Positions 52,328 through 60,303 of a DNA stretch of 64,000 nucleotides are shown here, in pieces. The number at the start of each line of letters is the position of its first letter. The stretch's first letter is position 1. Source of the stretch: an uncultured Anaerolineae bacterium (GTDB lineage Bacteria; Chloroflexota; Anaerolineae; Aggregatilineales; Phototrophicaceae); the NCBI GenBank assembly GCA_937995825.1, contig CALKJO010000002.1, positions 434,001 through 498,000 on the forward strand, given 5' to 3'. Made by a program: the position numbers and the translations under genes. Under the pieces are notes generated by a model. The model was not told the DNA's origin. It did no database searches and worked only from the letters and a program-made list of their open reading frames with translations.

Positions 52328-54025
52328 TTACGGATTGAAGCCGATGGCAGCCTGATAGATGGCAAGCTGTTCTTCGCGCCCGAGTTCGTCGGTGATGCGG
52401 TTCCAGTCGCGCGCGGTCGCGTCAAGCGCTTCCTGCGGCGTGAGCTGGTCGGTCATCGCTTCGCTCAAACGGATGTCCAGCGTCTCCTGGATGTATTCCA
52501 GCGTGCCGGGGATGCGCAGGTAGGTCAGATAGGTCGGCTTGTCGAACACGTTCGCGCCGTAAGCGTTGATGTAGCGCTCCATGTCGCCCAGATCGAAGCC
52601 GACCGCCGCGTAATCCTCCGGGCTGGCTGTGCCGCGCGGCGGGTAGAGCTGGTAGGCGCTGCTGGGATCGATCCCCTGCCAGCCGGTGGTCGCGTTGTAG
52701 AAGTTGATCGACGGATTGGCTAGCATCGCCATCATGTAGTATGCCAGCTCCGGCGTGTCGGTGAATGCCGACATCGTCGGATGCCATGAGCCGCCGGTCG
52801 TGTTGCCGACGCAGTTGGGATTCTCCGAGTCGGTCACAAACTGCCCCAGCTCGCGATCATACCATTCCTCCGAGCAGAGGATGGCGCTGGCGCCCAGATT
52901 GCCCTTGATGCGCGAACGGTTGACATCCTGCGACAGCGACCCGACATCGCCCCACGAGAAAGTGGCAATCGCATTGCCGCCCAGGAAGTTATCCCAGGCT
53001 TCGCCCAACTGCCAGCCTAACTGCGCGCGCTGACCAGTCGCCGCCAGTTCCTTGAGGAATTCCAGCGCCCGCACATGCCCTGGCTGGTTGATCAGCGGCT
53101 CCATCGTCTCCGGATCGAACCAGAAGACATTGTCGAACTTGGTGACGGCGCGCGGATCGTCGCCTTCGGCGGGCGTGACCGCGAACGACGCCGCCAGTGT
53201 CGCATAGTGGAAATGCCCCTGACCGCCCGGAGCCAGATGCAGGCTGATGCCGTCATCGGGATCGCCGTCGCGGTTCCAGTCCTTGCCGTTGAAGAACGAC
53301 GTCACCGCCAGAAGCTGCTGCCAGGTCGTCGGTGGATTCGGCAGCGGATAGCCCATCTCCGCTTCAAACGCCGCCTGCCATTCCGGATCGTTCAGCACGT
53401 CATAGCGGTAGTAGAAGAGCTGCGCGTCGCCGTCGTTGGTCGTGCCATAGGTCTGCCCTTCCCACTGCATCAGCGCCGCAAACGCCGGTGCGACATCGTT
53501 GATGTCCCATGCCGGGAAGCGCGGATCGCCGAAGAAGCGGTCGATGGGCTGAATCCAGCCGTTGCTGATCCAGTCGCCATACTGCCACGCTGCGCCGATG
53601 AACACGTCATAGGTGTACTGTCCGGTCAAAAAGTCCGCCGGAATCGTCGTCCCCAGCTCGTTGTACGGAATCTCCACGATCTCCAACCGCGCGCCGGTCG
53701 CCGCTTCAAAGGCGTTGCGCCAGAAGTAGATCGTGCCGCTGATGCCGCCGCGCGAACCCTGCCCCAACACGCCAAACGTCAGCGTCTTGCCCTCGCCGAA
53801 CTCGCGCCCATCGGGCAGATTGGCGCGCAGCAGCGCCTCGAACGCCAGCCGCTGCTCCTGCTCATCGGCTGCGACACCCGGAATCGGGAACAGTTCCTGC
53901 GCGGTTTTGCCGAAAAAGGTCTGCTCCTGCGCGGTCACCTGCGCAGCGCCAACCGCCAGAAGCAGCGCGATCATCAGAACCAGAGCCAAGAGCCGCTTAG
54001 AGGATGTAATCGTTTGCTTATTCAT
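52328..54025 (-). CDS. Large extracellular solute-binding protein with a Ca-binding-like loop
   Basis: A 565-residue secreted binding protein, larger than the usual 420-450. Signal peptide: a basic start, LLALVLMIALLLAVGAAQVTAQ. The mature part has the family-1 features DVFIGAAWQYGDWISNGWIQPID and TTWQQLLAVTSFFNGKDWN. The DWNRDGDPDDG loop (encoded near 53249-53281) looks like a calcium-binding or dockerin-like DxNxDGxxDD loop. The permeases point to polyols, and the size to an extra domain. AAAGGTG before ATG 54025 and a strong promoter upstream are visible. Confidence 0.88.
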   Translation of the reverse strand: MNKQTITSSKRLLALVLMIALLLAVGAAQVTAQEQTFFGKTAQELFPIPGVAADEQEQRLAFEALLRANLPDGREFGEGKTLTFGVLGQGSRGGISGTIYFWRNAFEAATGARLEIVEIPYNELGTTIPADFLTGQYTYDVFIGAAWQYGDWISNGWIQPIDRFFGDPRFPAWDINDVAPAFAALMQWEGQTYGTTNDGDAQLFYYRYDVLNDPEWQAAFEAEMGYPLPNPPTTWQQLLAVTSFFNGKDWNRDGDPDDGISLHLAPGGQGHFHYATLAASFAVTPAEGDDPRAVTKFDNVFWFDPETMEPLINQPGHVRALEFLKELAATGQRAQLGWQLGEAWDNFLGGNAIATFSWGDVGSLSQDVNRSRIKGNLGASAILCSEEWYDRELGQFVTDSENPNCVGNTTGGSWHPTMSAFTDTPELAYYMMAMLANPSINFYNATTGWQGIDPSSAYQLYPPRGTASPEDYAAVGFDLGDMERYINAYGANVFDKPTYLTYLRIPGTLEYIQETLDIRLSEAMTDQLTPQEALDATARDWNRITDELGREEQLAIYQAAIGFNP

Positions 54026-54058
54026 ATAACACCTTTACCAAATCTTCAACTCAAGCAC

Positions 54059-54071
54059 CGTTCGACGAACG
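54059..54071. promoter_or_regulatory. Palindrome in the leader of the fourth importer operon
   Basis: CGTTCG-A-CGAACG is a perfect 13-base palindrome, 34 bases before the binding-protein start and downstream of the promoter at 54152-54180. It has the size of a half-site pair for a LacI- or GntR-type repressor. No regulator gene lies next to it. Confidence 0.35.
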
Positions 54072-54151
54072 AAAAGACCTGCTGGACATTAAATATCAAC
54101 CTGCTTCAGACGCTCTACACCTCCTTGACGTATCGATTGTATGCCGCACAG

Positions 54152-54180
54152 ATAATATACGATTGTCCGGCTTCGTGCAA
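54152..54180 (-). promoter_or_regulatory. Sigma-70 promoter of the fourth importer operon
   Basis: On the minus strand TTGCAC (54180-54175) and TATTAT (54157-54152) are exactly 17 bases apart, each matching consensus in at least 4 of 6 bases. The start site near 54145 gives a leader of about 120 bases that includes the palindrome at 54059-54071. Confidence 0.62.
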
Positions 54181-54197
54181 GCCGCTCACCCGTTTTC

Positions 54198-55052
54198 TCA
54201 GACTAAGCCCGCCGCCCGCGCCGACTCGATCACACGCTGCGCCGCGCGGATCATCGGCATGTCCACCATCCTGCCATCCAGTTGAAAGGCGCCGCGCCCC
54301 GCCGCCTGGTGCGCCTCAAACGCTTCAATCAGGCGCTGCGCGGCGGCGATCGCCGCCGCCGTCGGCAGGAACGTCTCCTGAATCGGCGCGATCTGGCGCG
54401 GATGGATCGCCATCTTTCCCGTGTAGCCCATCTCCTGCCCGTTTCTCGCTTCAGCGCGCAAACCCGCCTCATCATCCAGCGGCGGAAAGACCATATCGAT
54501 CGCCTGTAAGCCGAACGCTTTCGCATGGACGACCACCGCTCCGCGCCCATACGCGATCTCATGTCCGCTGGCGGTGCGCACCGCGCCAATGTCGCCCGCA
54601 AAATCCTCCGCGCCGAAGATCAGCGCTTGCAGGCGCGGGATCGCCTCGGCGCAGGCGGCGATCTCGCGCAGATGGACGACTCCGCGCGCCGTCTCCACTA
54701 ATGCCAGCAGCGCCGCCGCCGTCTCCGCCATCATCCGGTCGATCAGATGGATGTCCGACGCCGACTCGACCTTGGGCAGCAGGATCGCGTCCGGCTGTGC
54801 GGGCAAGATCGCGGCGATGTCGTCATGGGTCAGGTGCGTGCTGAACGGATTGACCCGCACGATGCGCTCGCTGCGCCCAAAATCGACCTCCCGCAGCGCG
54901 GCGGCGATAGTGGCGCGCGCTTCCGCCTTGCGGCTTGCCGCCACGCCGTCCTCGCAGTCCAGCACGACCGCATCGACGCCGCTGGCAGCGCCTTTCTCGA
55001 TCTTATGCCGATCATCGCCGGGGATGAACAAAATAGCGCGCCGCATTCGCAT
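54198..55052 (-). CDS. CitE-like CoA-ester lyase (HpcH/HpaI aldolase fold)
   Basis: A 284-residue protein of the citrate-lyase-beta type: RRAILFIPGDDRHKIEKGAASGVDAVVLDCEDGVA at the start, IVRVNPFST, ILLPKVESA, the metal-binding glutamate in ALVETARGV, IFGAEDFAGDIGA and GKMAIHPRQIAPI. These proteins cleave or make malyl-CoA, citramalyl-CoA or similar CoA esters. It could belong to glyoxylate or sugar-acid metabolism or to a 3-hydroxypropionate-type route; sequence alone does not decide. ATG 55052 is chosen because GGAGG lies 10 bases upstream. Confidence 0.88.
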   Translation of the reverse strand: MRMRRAILFIPGDDRHKIEKGAASGVDAVVLDCEDGVAASRKAEARATIAAALREVDFGRSERIVRVNPFSTHLTHDDIAAILPAQPDAILLPKVESASDIHLIDRMMAETAAALLALVETARGVVHLREIAACAEAIPRLQALIFGAEDFAGDIGAVRTASGHEIAYGRGAVVVHAKAFGLQAIDMVFPPLDDEAGLRAEARNGQEMGYTGKMAIHPRQIAPIQETFLPTAAAIAAAQRLIEAFEAHQAAGRGAFQLDGRMVDMPMIRAAQRVIESARAAGLV

Positions 55053-55117
55053 TGACTTTTTTCCTCCCTTTGCACACAAGTCCCATCTATCATCTGATTT
55101 TTAAGTCGCTGCGTAAT

Positions 55118-55123
55118 TATAAT
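55118..55123 (+). promoter_or_regulatory. -10 box for the DUF3352-like gene
   Basis: TATAAT, a perfect -10, lies 34 bases before ATG 55158 in the AT-rich gap between two divergent genes. The -35 position (around 55095-55100) reads TGATTT and is poor. Confidence 0.4.
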
Positions 55124-55157
55124 AACTGTCTCACACAATCAGTTTAACGGACGTGCC

Positions 55158-56903
55158 ATGAAACGCCGACTGCTCGCCCTTTGCCTGATCCTGACCGCCG
55201 CGCTGCCGTTTGTCGGGCTTGCCGCCGCCCAGTCGGAGACCCCGTTCACCCTGCTCGAATGGGTTCCCGCCGACTTCGCCGGCGCGTTGCGGCTAGAGAC
55301 CCCGACTGCACAGCGGGCGCTCAACTTCATCAACCTCAATTTCGGGGTCGCATCCCTCTTTCAACCCAACCGCACGCCCGCTCAGGCGGCGCGTGGACTG
55401 GAGGCGGTCTTTCCGCTGACCGCCTTCGATCTGGAGGGCGGCACGTTCGACACGCTCATCAATCCCTGGCTGGGCGCGGAGATCGTCGTCGGCTATCCCG
55501 CCTTCGATGCCCGCCTCAACGCCGAGTCGCCGCTGCTCATGCTCGCCACCGCCCAGCCCTTCAACGCCGTCTCCGCCATGCGCGCCGCGCTCAGCGGGCA
55601 GGATTTGCTCACCACCGAAAGCTATCGCGGCGTCACGATTTACATCGGCGACCGAACCGCGTTCGCCTTCACGCCCGTCGCCGTGCTGATCGGCGCGCCC
55701 GCTGCGCTCCGCGCTGCGCTCGACACCGCCTTCGGTGATGCACCCGCCCTGACCGCCGATCCAGTCTATGCGCAGGTCGCGCAGGCGCTCGCCCAGTCCA
55801 CCCCGCGCCTGGCAGGTCAGCCGCGCCGCGCGCCGATCACCGTCTATCTGAGCGGAGACTCCGCCGCCCGCGCGCCGCGCCTGCTGCTCAGCGCCACATC
55901 CGCCGCCGATCCGCTGTTCGATGCGCTGGTCGCCGCTGTCGATGGGCTGACCGCCTATCAGCCTGATGCCCCGCAGACGCCCGAACGCGCGCTGCTGGCG
56001 GGCGGCATCGACGCCATCGGCATCGCCCTGACCGCCGATCAGCTCTCCACCAGCGTTCGCGCCGATCTCGTCCTGCACACCAGCGCGCCGCTGATCGCGT
56101 CAGACGGCGCATTTGACCCCGCGCCGCTGGCTTACCTCCCGCGCAGTGCCATGTTCGTTCAGAGCGGGGCGCTGTCGCGGGTGCGTGAGGGCGCGCTCGC
56201 CGCGCTGCCGCTGGCGAATTTCGCCGGCATTGCGCTGTCGGCGTTTCCGGTAGGCATCTCGGCGGGGGCGCGCGCCTTGCCCGCGCCGACCGGCGATGAA
56301 GTTCAGTTCGCCGTCGAGACGCTCCTCCGCTTCGCCGCCGACTCCGGCGTGGACGCGCGCCGCGATCTGCTCGATCAGCTCGATGGCAGCTATGCCTTCG
56401 CCCTCATCCCGCGCCCCAACAACCCGACTGCGCTCCTCAACACCCGCTACGATGCCCTGCTGATCGCTCAGGTCGGGGACGACTCCACTTACCACACACT
56501 CGATCACCTGTCGCGGCTGTTCCTCGGCGCGGGCTTTGAGCCGGAGCGCCTCGATGTGCGCGGCACAGCCTATGAAGGCGGCGTCATCCGCAGCGGAAAC
56601 GAGCCGGTCATCCGCGCGCAGCTGGTCGATAATCTGCTGATCGTCGGGACAGGCGACGCCGTGCCGCTGGCGCTGGCGGCGGGACTCGGCGACAACCGCC
56701 TGATCCGTCAGGATCGCTGGCAGAACCTCAATCAGGACGGCGTGAGCTACCTCTACGCCGATCTGCCCGGCATCTTCAGCGTCTTTTTCCCGCAGATCGA
56801 TGTCCAGGCTGCGACCACCATGCGGCAGGTGGGCGTCACATCGTCGCAGATCGCGCCGGACATGCTGCATGTCCGCCTATCCGTGGTCGGCATCCGCCGC
56901 TAA
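55158..56903 (+). CDS. Secreted DUF3352-like protein
   Basis: A 581-residue protein with a signal peptide (RRLLALCLILTAALPFVGLAAAQ). It opens with the DUF3352-type pattern (LLEWVPADFAGALRLET), continues with ..FEAVFPLTAFDLEGGTFDTLINPWLGAEIVVGYP-like segments, and repeats (LLMLATAQPFNAVSAMRAAL, ALLIAQVGDDSTYHTLDHLSRLF, LLIVGTGDAVPLALAAG). These recur as paired alpha/beta units. Function is unknown in this family. The 3' end overlaps the convergent isomerase-fold gene by 4 bases. Confidence 0.72.
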   Translation: MKRRLLALCLILTAALPFVGLAAAQSETPFTLLEWVPADFAGALRLETPTAQRALNFINLNFGVASLFQPNRTPAQAARGLEAVFPLTAFDLEGGTFDTLINPWLGAEIVVGYPAFDARLNAESPLLMLATAQPFNAVSAMRAALSGQDLLTTESYRGVTIYIGDRTAFAFTPVAVLIGAPAALRAALDTAFGDAPALTADPVYAQVAQALAQSTPRLAGQPRRAPITVYLSGDSAARAPRLLLSATSAADPLFDALVAAVDGLTAYQPDAPQTPERALLAGGIDAIGIALTADQLSTSVRADLVLHTSAPLIASDGAFDPAPLAYLPRSAMFVQSGALSRVREGALAALPLANFAGIALSAFPVGISAGARALPAPTGDEVQFAVETLLRFAADSGVDARRDLLDQLDGSYAFALIPRPNNPTALLNTRYDALLIAQVGDDSTYHTLDHLSRLFLGAGFEPERLDVRGTAYEGGVIRSGNEPVIRAQLVDNLLIVGTGDAVPLALAAGLGDNRLIRQDRWQNLNQDGVSYLYADLPGIFSVFFPQIDVQAATTMRQVGVTSSQIAPDMLHVRLSVVGIRR

Positions 56904-57748
56904 AGCGCGCCCACCAGCGGCAGGAGCGCGTCTTTGGTCGTCCAGGTCTCATACAGCGTGTCGCACTGGTTCAGATCGAACCAGTCCGCGCAGACATACT
57001 CCAGCGACAGCGCGCCCTGGTAGCCGACGGCTTTCAAGCGTTCGATCACGTCCGCCCAGGGGATGGTGTTCTCGACATAGCGCGTCTGAAGCTTGCCCGC
57101 CCGCGTCGGACGGACATGCACATGCCCCGTGTACGGAATGCAGGCGTGAATCCGCTCCAGCGCGATGTATTGCAGCACGAAATGCGAGTAATCCAGCGTG
57201 ATCCGCGCTGTCGGCGCAAATTCGGTCACCAGCCGAATCGCCGTCTCCGGCGTCTGCGCCACCGATCCCATGTGCGGCTCAAAGCGCAGCTCCACGCCGT
57301 ATTCCCCCGCGATATTGGCGGCAAGCCGCAGATGATGCCCCGCGATCTGAAGATTGTCCTCATGCTTGCGCAGCGGATGATCGACGCCGGGCAGGATCGT
57401 CATGCCCGGAATCCCAAGCCGCTGGCAGAAGCGCGCGCACCCGCGTATCAGGCTGAGACAATGCTCCTGCACCGCCAGATCGGGATCGTTGAGCGAATGC
57501 TGATCCGGTGACGCCCCGAACTGCGGGAAAAAGTCCGTGCAGACTAGCCCATAGCGCGCCAGCAGGTCACCCACCGCGTCCGCTTCCCGCTCTGGATCGG
57601 CGGCGATGGCTTCCGGCTCGATGCTGGCGCGTCCGCGCGCGTGAAAGCCGCTCAAATCGACGGCTTTGAACCCCATGTGCCTGACAATTGCGAGGCACGC
57701 TTCCAAAGGCAGGACTTCGAAAGAATAGGCGCTGAGGGTCAGCCGCAT
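56900..57748 (-). CDS. Sugar phosphate isomerase/epimerase (xylose isomerase-like TIM barrel)
   Basis: A 282-residue AP-endonuclease-2/xylose-isomerase-like TIM barrel. Metal-binding residues are seen in VELRFEPHMGSV (Glu), ARITLDYSHF (Asp, His), GHVHVRPT (His) and GALSLEYVC (Glu). The family includes inosose, hydroxypyruvate and ketose isomerases or epimerases. AAGGAGG 6 bases before ATG 57748 is a strong ribosome binding site and fixes the start over 57778. Neighbours suggest breakdown of a sugar acid or polyol. Confidence 0.87.
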   Translation of the reverse strand: MRLTLSAYSFEVLPLEACLAIVRHMGFKAVDLSGFHARGRASIEPEAIAADPEREADAVGDLLARYGLVCTDFFPQFGASPDQHSLNDPDLAVQEHCLSLIRGCARFCQRLGIPGMTILPGVDHPLRKHEDNLQIAGHHLRLAANIAGEYGVELRFEPHMGSVAQTPETAIRLVTEFAPTARITLDYSHFVLQYIALERIHACIPYTGHVHVRPTRAGKLQTRYVENTIPWADVIERLKAVGYQGALSLEYVCADWFDLNQCDTLYETWTTKDALLPLVGAL

Positions 57749-57849
57749 GACAAGCCTCCTTGTTTGATGAGCCGGCATAGGTTAAGCGCAGAGCGTGCAG
57801 AAAGAAAGTGGCGGGGCAAAGAGCTGGTGCTTCCCTTCATCCCCACCGC

Positions 57850-57879
57850 TTGACAGCCGGTGTTCCACGTCGTTATAGT
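57850..57879 (+). promoter_or_regulatory. Promoter of the enolase-superfamily gene
   Basis: TTGACA (57850-57855, perfect) and TATAGT (57874-57879, 5 of 6) are 18 bases apart. Transcription should start near 57886, so an in-frame GTG at 57882 is too early and ATG 57930 is the likely start of translation. Confidence 0.68.
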
Positions 57880-57929
57880 GTGTGCAGTTTTCAGCTACTA
57901 TACACAATCCGAAATGGACTGACAAAAAG

Positions 57930-59072
57930 ATGCCCGTCACCATCAAACAGATCGATGTTTTCCCCCTCGGCTACCAGGAACCCAACGATGACAATGCCTG
58001 GCGTTACATCGTCCTGACCCGCATCGAAGCCAGCGATGGCACGGTCGGGTGGGGAGAGTGCATCAGCCAGTTCAAAGAGGCGACCTATGCGACGGCGGCG
58101 CTGCTCGACAATGGGCTGACCGACCTGCTGATCGGCAAAAACCCGCTTGACAACGAAGCGCTCTGGCATCTGCTGCGCGATCAGGTCTGGTGGTACGGCG
58201 ACTCCGGCGGCATCGCCGCTTTCGCCATCAGCGCGCTCGACATCGCTCTGTGGGACTTGAAGGGCAAGCTCCTTGGCGTCCCGGTGTACCAGCTACTGGG
58301 CGGCAGGCAGCAGGAGCGGCTCCCTGTCTGCGCCAGCACCCACCCGAAGGCGTCCGAGATCGATGCGATGGCGGACGAACTCGCCGCGCATATCAAAAAT
58401 GGCTATCGACTCGTCAAAGTCGGCTTCGGCAAAAAAGGACACGCCAATCTCGGCGTCAGCGCCGCCCGCGATATCGAATTCGTCAAAACCGTGCGCGCCG
58501 CCATCGGCGCGGATGCCGGCTTCATCGTCGATATTGGCGCAAAAGTCCGCTGGACAGTCCCGTACGCAATTAAAATGGCGCAGGCATTCGCCGAATATCA
58601 GCTCACCTGGCTTGAAGATGCCTTTCCGCCGGACAATATGGCGGGCTACCCGCGCCTGCGCGCCGCCGTCCCGGAGCTGATGCTCGGCTTCGGGGAGCGC
58701 TTCTGGAACCGGAGCAACTACCTGCGCCTGCTGCAAGCCGATGTCTGCGATGTCATCCTGGTCGATCCTGGTCGGGCAGAGGGCATCACCGGGATGCAGC
58801 AGATCACCCAGCTCGCCGCCCGCTTCAACGTCGGCATGGATCCCCACTGCTGGAGCAGCGCCGTCATCACCGCCGCCAGCCTGCACGTCGCCTTCGCCGC
58901 CACCAATGCCACCATCATCGAGATGAAGCCGTTTGAAAACCCGATGCAGCATGAACTCGTGACCGAGCCGCTCCACCCCGTCGACGGCTTCATGCACGTC
59001 CCGGAAAAGCCCGGCTTGGGCATCGAGATCGTCGAGAAAACAGTTGAAAAATACAAGCTCAAACGCGGGTGA
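57930..59072 (+). CDS. Mandelate racemase/muconate lactonizing enzyme-family protein
   Basis: A 380-residue enolase-superfamily enzyme, full length. The N-terminal cap holds GWGECISQFKEATYA. The barrel carries LVKVGFGKKG (the Lys region), FIVDIGAK (first metal Asp), WLEDAFPPD (Glu), GFGERFWNR (Glu), ILVDPGRAEGITGMQQI and MDPHCWSSAV (His). The first metal position reads VDIGAK instead of the common VDANQ. These enzymes abstract a proton next to a carboxylate; most bacterial members dehydrate sugar acids (galactarate, gluconate types). The neighbours (polyol importer, isomerase, dehydrogenases) suit sugar-acid dehydration. Confidence 0.88.
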   Translation: MPVTIKQIDVFPLGYQEPNDDNAWRYIVLTRIEASDGTVGWGECISQFKEATYATAALLDNGLTDLLIGKNPLDNEALWHLLRDQVWWYGDSGGIAAFAISALDIALWDLKGKLLGVPVYQLLGGRQQERLPVCASTHPKASEIDAMADELAAHIKNGYRLVKVGFGKKGHANLGVSAARDIEFVKTVRAAIGADAGFIVDIGAKVRWTVPYAIKMAQAFAEYQLTWLEDAFPPDNMAGYPRLRAAVPELMLGFGERFWNRSNYLRLLQADVCDVILVDPGRAEGITGMQQITQLAARFNVGMDPHCWSSAVITAASLHVAFAATNATIIEMKPFENPMQHELVTEPLHPVDGFMHVPEKPGLGIEIVEKTVEKYKLKRG

Positions 59073-59211
59073 GCCAGCTTTCACCCTTCCAAAAAGGCGC
59101 AGAGGACAGCAATGATGAGGGGCAAAGCCGCTCGACCGTCATCCCGCATCGCGCTTTCTCTCCGTTTTTGACCTCTGCCAGCGCTGCCCCTGAATTCCTA
59201 TGATCGATCTC

Positions 59212-59240
59212 TTGTCGAATTCCGCTAAAAGCGGTATACA
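59212..59240 (+). promoter_or_regulatory. Possible promoter of the ECF sigma gene
   Basis: TTGTCG (59212-59217) and TATACA (59235-59240) are 17 bases apart (4 of 6 each). The spacer holds the small palindrome CCGCT-AAA-AGCGG, which could be an operator. The rest of the 265-base gap before ATG 59338 shows nothing else I can name. Confidence 0.4.
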
Positions 59241-59337
59241 TTACTTATCAGCTTATCCCTGAAATCAGCTTTGATGTGAAGATAGAATCATTACTGAAAT
59301 TTAGGACAGCGTTTTGGAAATGGGGAGATGACTTTTT

Positions 59338-59973
59338 ATGCTCAGCAGCGGAAGTGCGACCGAAGCCGAAACGCTCCCCAATCCGACGCCGGATGAAAGT
59401 GATGCCGCGCTCATCGCCCGCCTGTGCAGCAATGATTTGTCCGCGCTCGGATTGTTATTCGACCGTTACTATCCCCAGATTTACCGCACTGCCTACGCCA
59501 TCCTCCGTGACAGCGCCGTCGCTGAGGACATCGCGCAGGACTGCTTCCTCAGGCTCCATCAGTACGCGCGCCGCATCGATACCAGCCTCCCGCTCGCGCC
59601 CTGGCTCTACCGCGTCACCGTCAATCTCAGCTACACGTGGATTTCCCGCCGCCGCAACCGCCGCGTTTCGCTGGAGGCGCTGGTCGATCAGTTGATGAGT
59701 CCCGCCGTCAGCGCGCCCGACCACCTGGTGGAGAAAGGTGAGATCGAACGCCGCGTCCGCGACGCTGTCGCTGAGCTGCCCTTCAATCAGCGCGTCGTCG
59801 TCGCCCTCTACTACCTGAGCGGGCAGAGCCTTGAAGAGATCGCCGACATCCTCGCGTGTCCGGTCGGGACGATCAAGAGCCGTCTCTATTATGCCCGTGA
59901 AACGCTTCGCCGCCGCTTGGGAGACTGGCAGCAGACATTTGAGGTCGCGCATGGCTATGCCGGAGTTGGATGA
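59338..59973 (+). CDS. ECF-type RNA polymerase sigma factor
   Basis: A 211-residue ECF sigma factor. Region 2 is LFDRYYPQIYRTAYAILRDSAVAEDIAQDCFLRLHQ (about 43-78), followed by WLYRVTVNLSYTWISRRRNRR. Region 4 is LPFNQRVVVALYYLSGQSLEEIADILACPVGTIKSRLYYARETLRRRL (about 150-197). It directs RNA polymerase to a stress- or envelope-related regulon. GGGGAG 10 bases before ATG 59338 is the ribosome binding site. It overlaps the next gene by 23 bases, as in sigma/anti-sigma pairs. Confidence 0.94.
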   Translation: MLSSGSATEAETLPNPTPDESDAALIARLCSNDLSALGLLFDRYYPQIYRTAYAILRDSAVAEDIAQDCFLRLHQYARRIDTSLPLAPWLYRVTVNLSYTWISRRRNRRVSLEALVDQLMSPAVSAPDHLVEKGEIERRVRDAVAELPFNQRVVVALYYLSGQSLEEIADILACPVGTIKSRLYYARETLRRRLGDWQQTFEVAHGYAGVG

Positions 59974-60301
59974 ACAGCTTCGCCGAGCGCTGCGCCACGA
60001 GGGGGCGCTTACGCCTGAGCAGAAAGCGCGCGCACGGGAACGACTACTCGCCGCCGCCGCCGTGCAGACGATGCTCGCGCCCGCTGATCTGCCGTCCTCC
60101 GGCGCGCTGCGGCGCCTCTGGCTGAGTCTGCGCGCGCTGAGCCAGTGCGGCGGCGCGATCCGCTCGCTGCACCTGCTGGCGGTCGATGAGGATCGCTACC
60201 AGCGTGCCAGCAGCTGCCGCCATGCCTATCTTTTAAAAAGCATCATGGCGGTTGGGCATACCGCCCAGTCTCACTACGTTTTTTCGTTTTACCGCTGCTG
60301 A
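59951..60301 (+). CDS. Small protein coupled to the sigma factor (possible truncated anti-sigma)
   Basis: A 116-residue protein whose start lies inside the sigma gene, with GAGG 6 bases upstream. The N-terminal LDEQLRRALRHEGALTPEQKARARERLLAAAA fits the cytoplasmic helix of an anti-sigma factor. No zinc motif (HxxxCxxC) is present, and there is no clear membrane helix, which most anti-sigma factors have. The C-terminus (SHYVFSFYRC) ends abruptly. It may be a shortened anti-sigma factor or an unrelated coupled protein. Confidence 0.62.
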   Translation: MAMPELDEQLRRALRHEGALTPEQKARARERLLAAAAVQTMLAPADLPSSGALRRLWLSLRALSQCGGAIRSLHLLAVDEDRYQRASSCRHAYLLKSIMAVGHTAQSHYVFSFYRC

Positions 60302-60303
60302 CC

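Noticed and set aside
57882..57929. Start of the enolase-superfamily gene at GTG 57882
   Set aside because: The codon lies at or before the predicted transcription start, and the extra 16 residues fit no part of the family fold.
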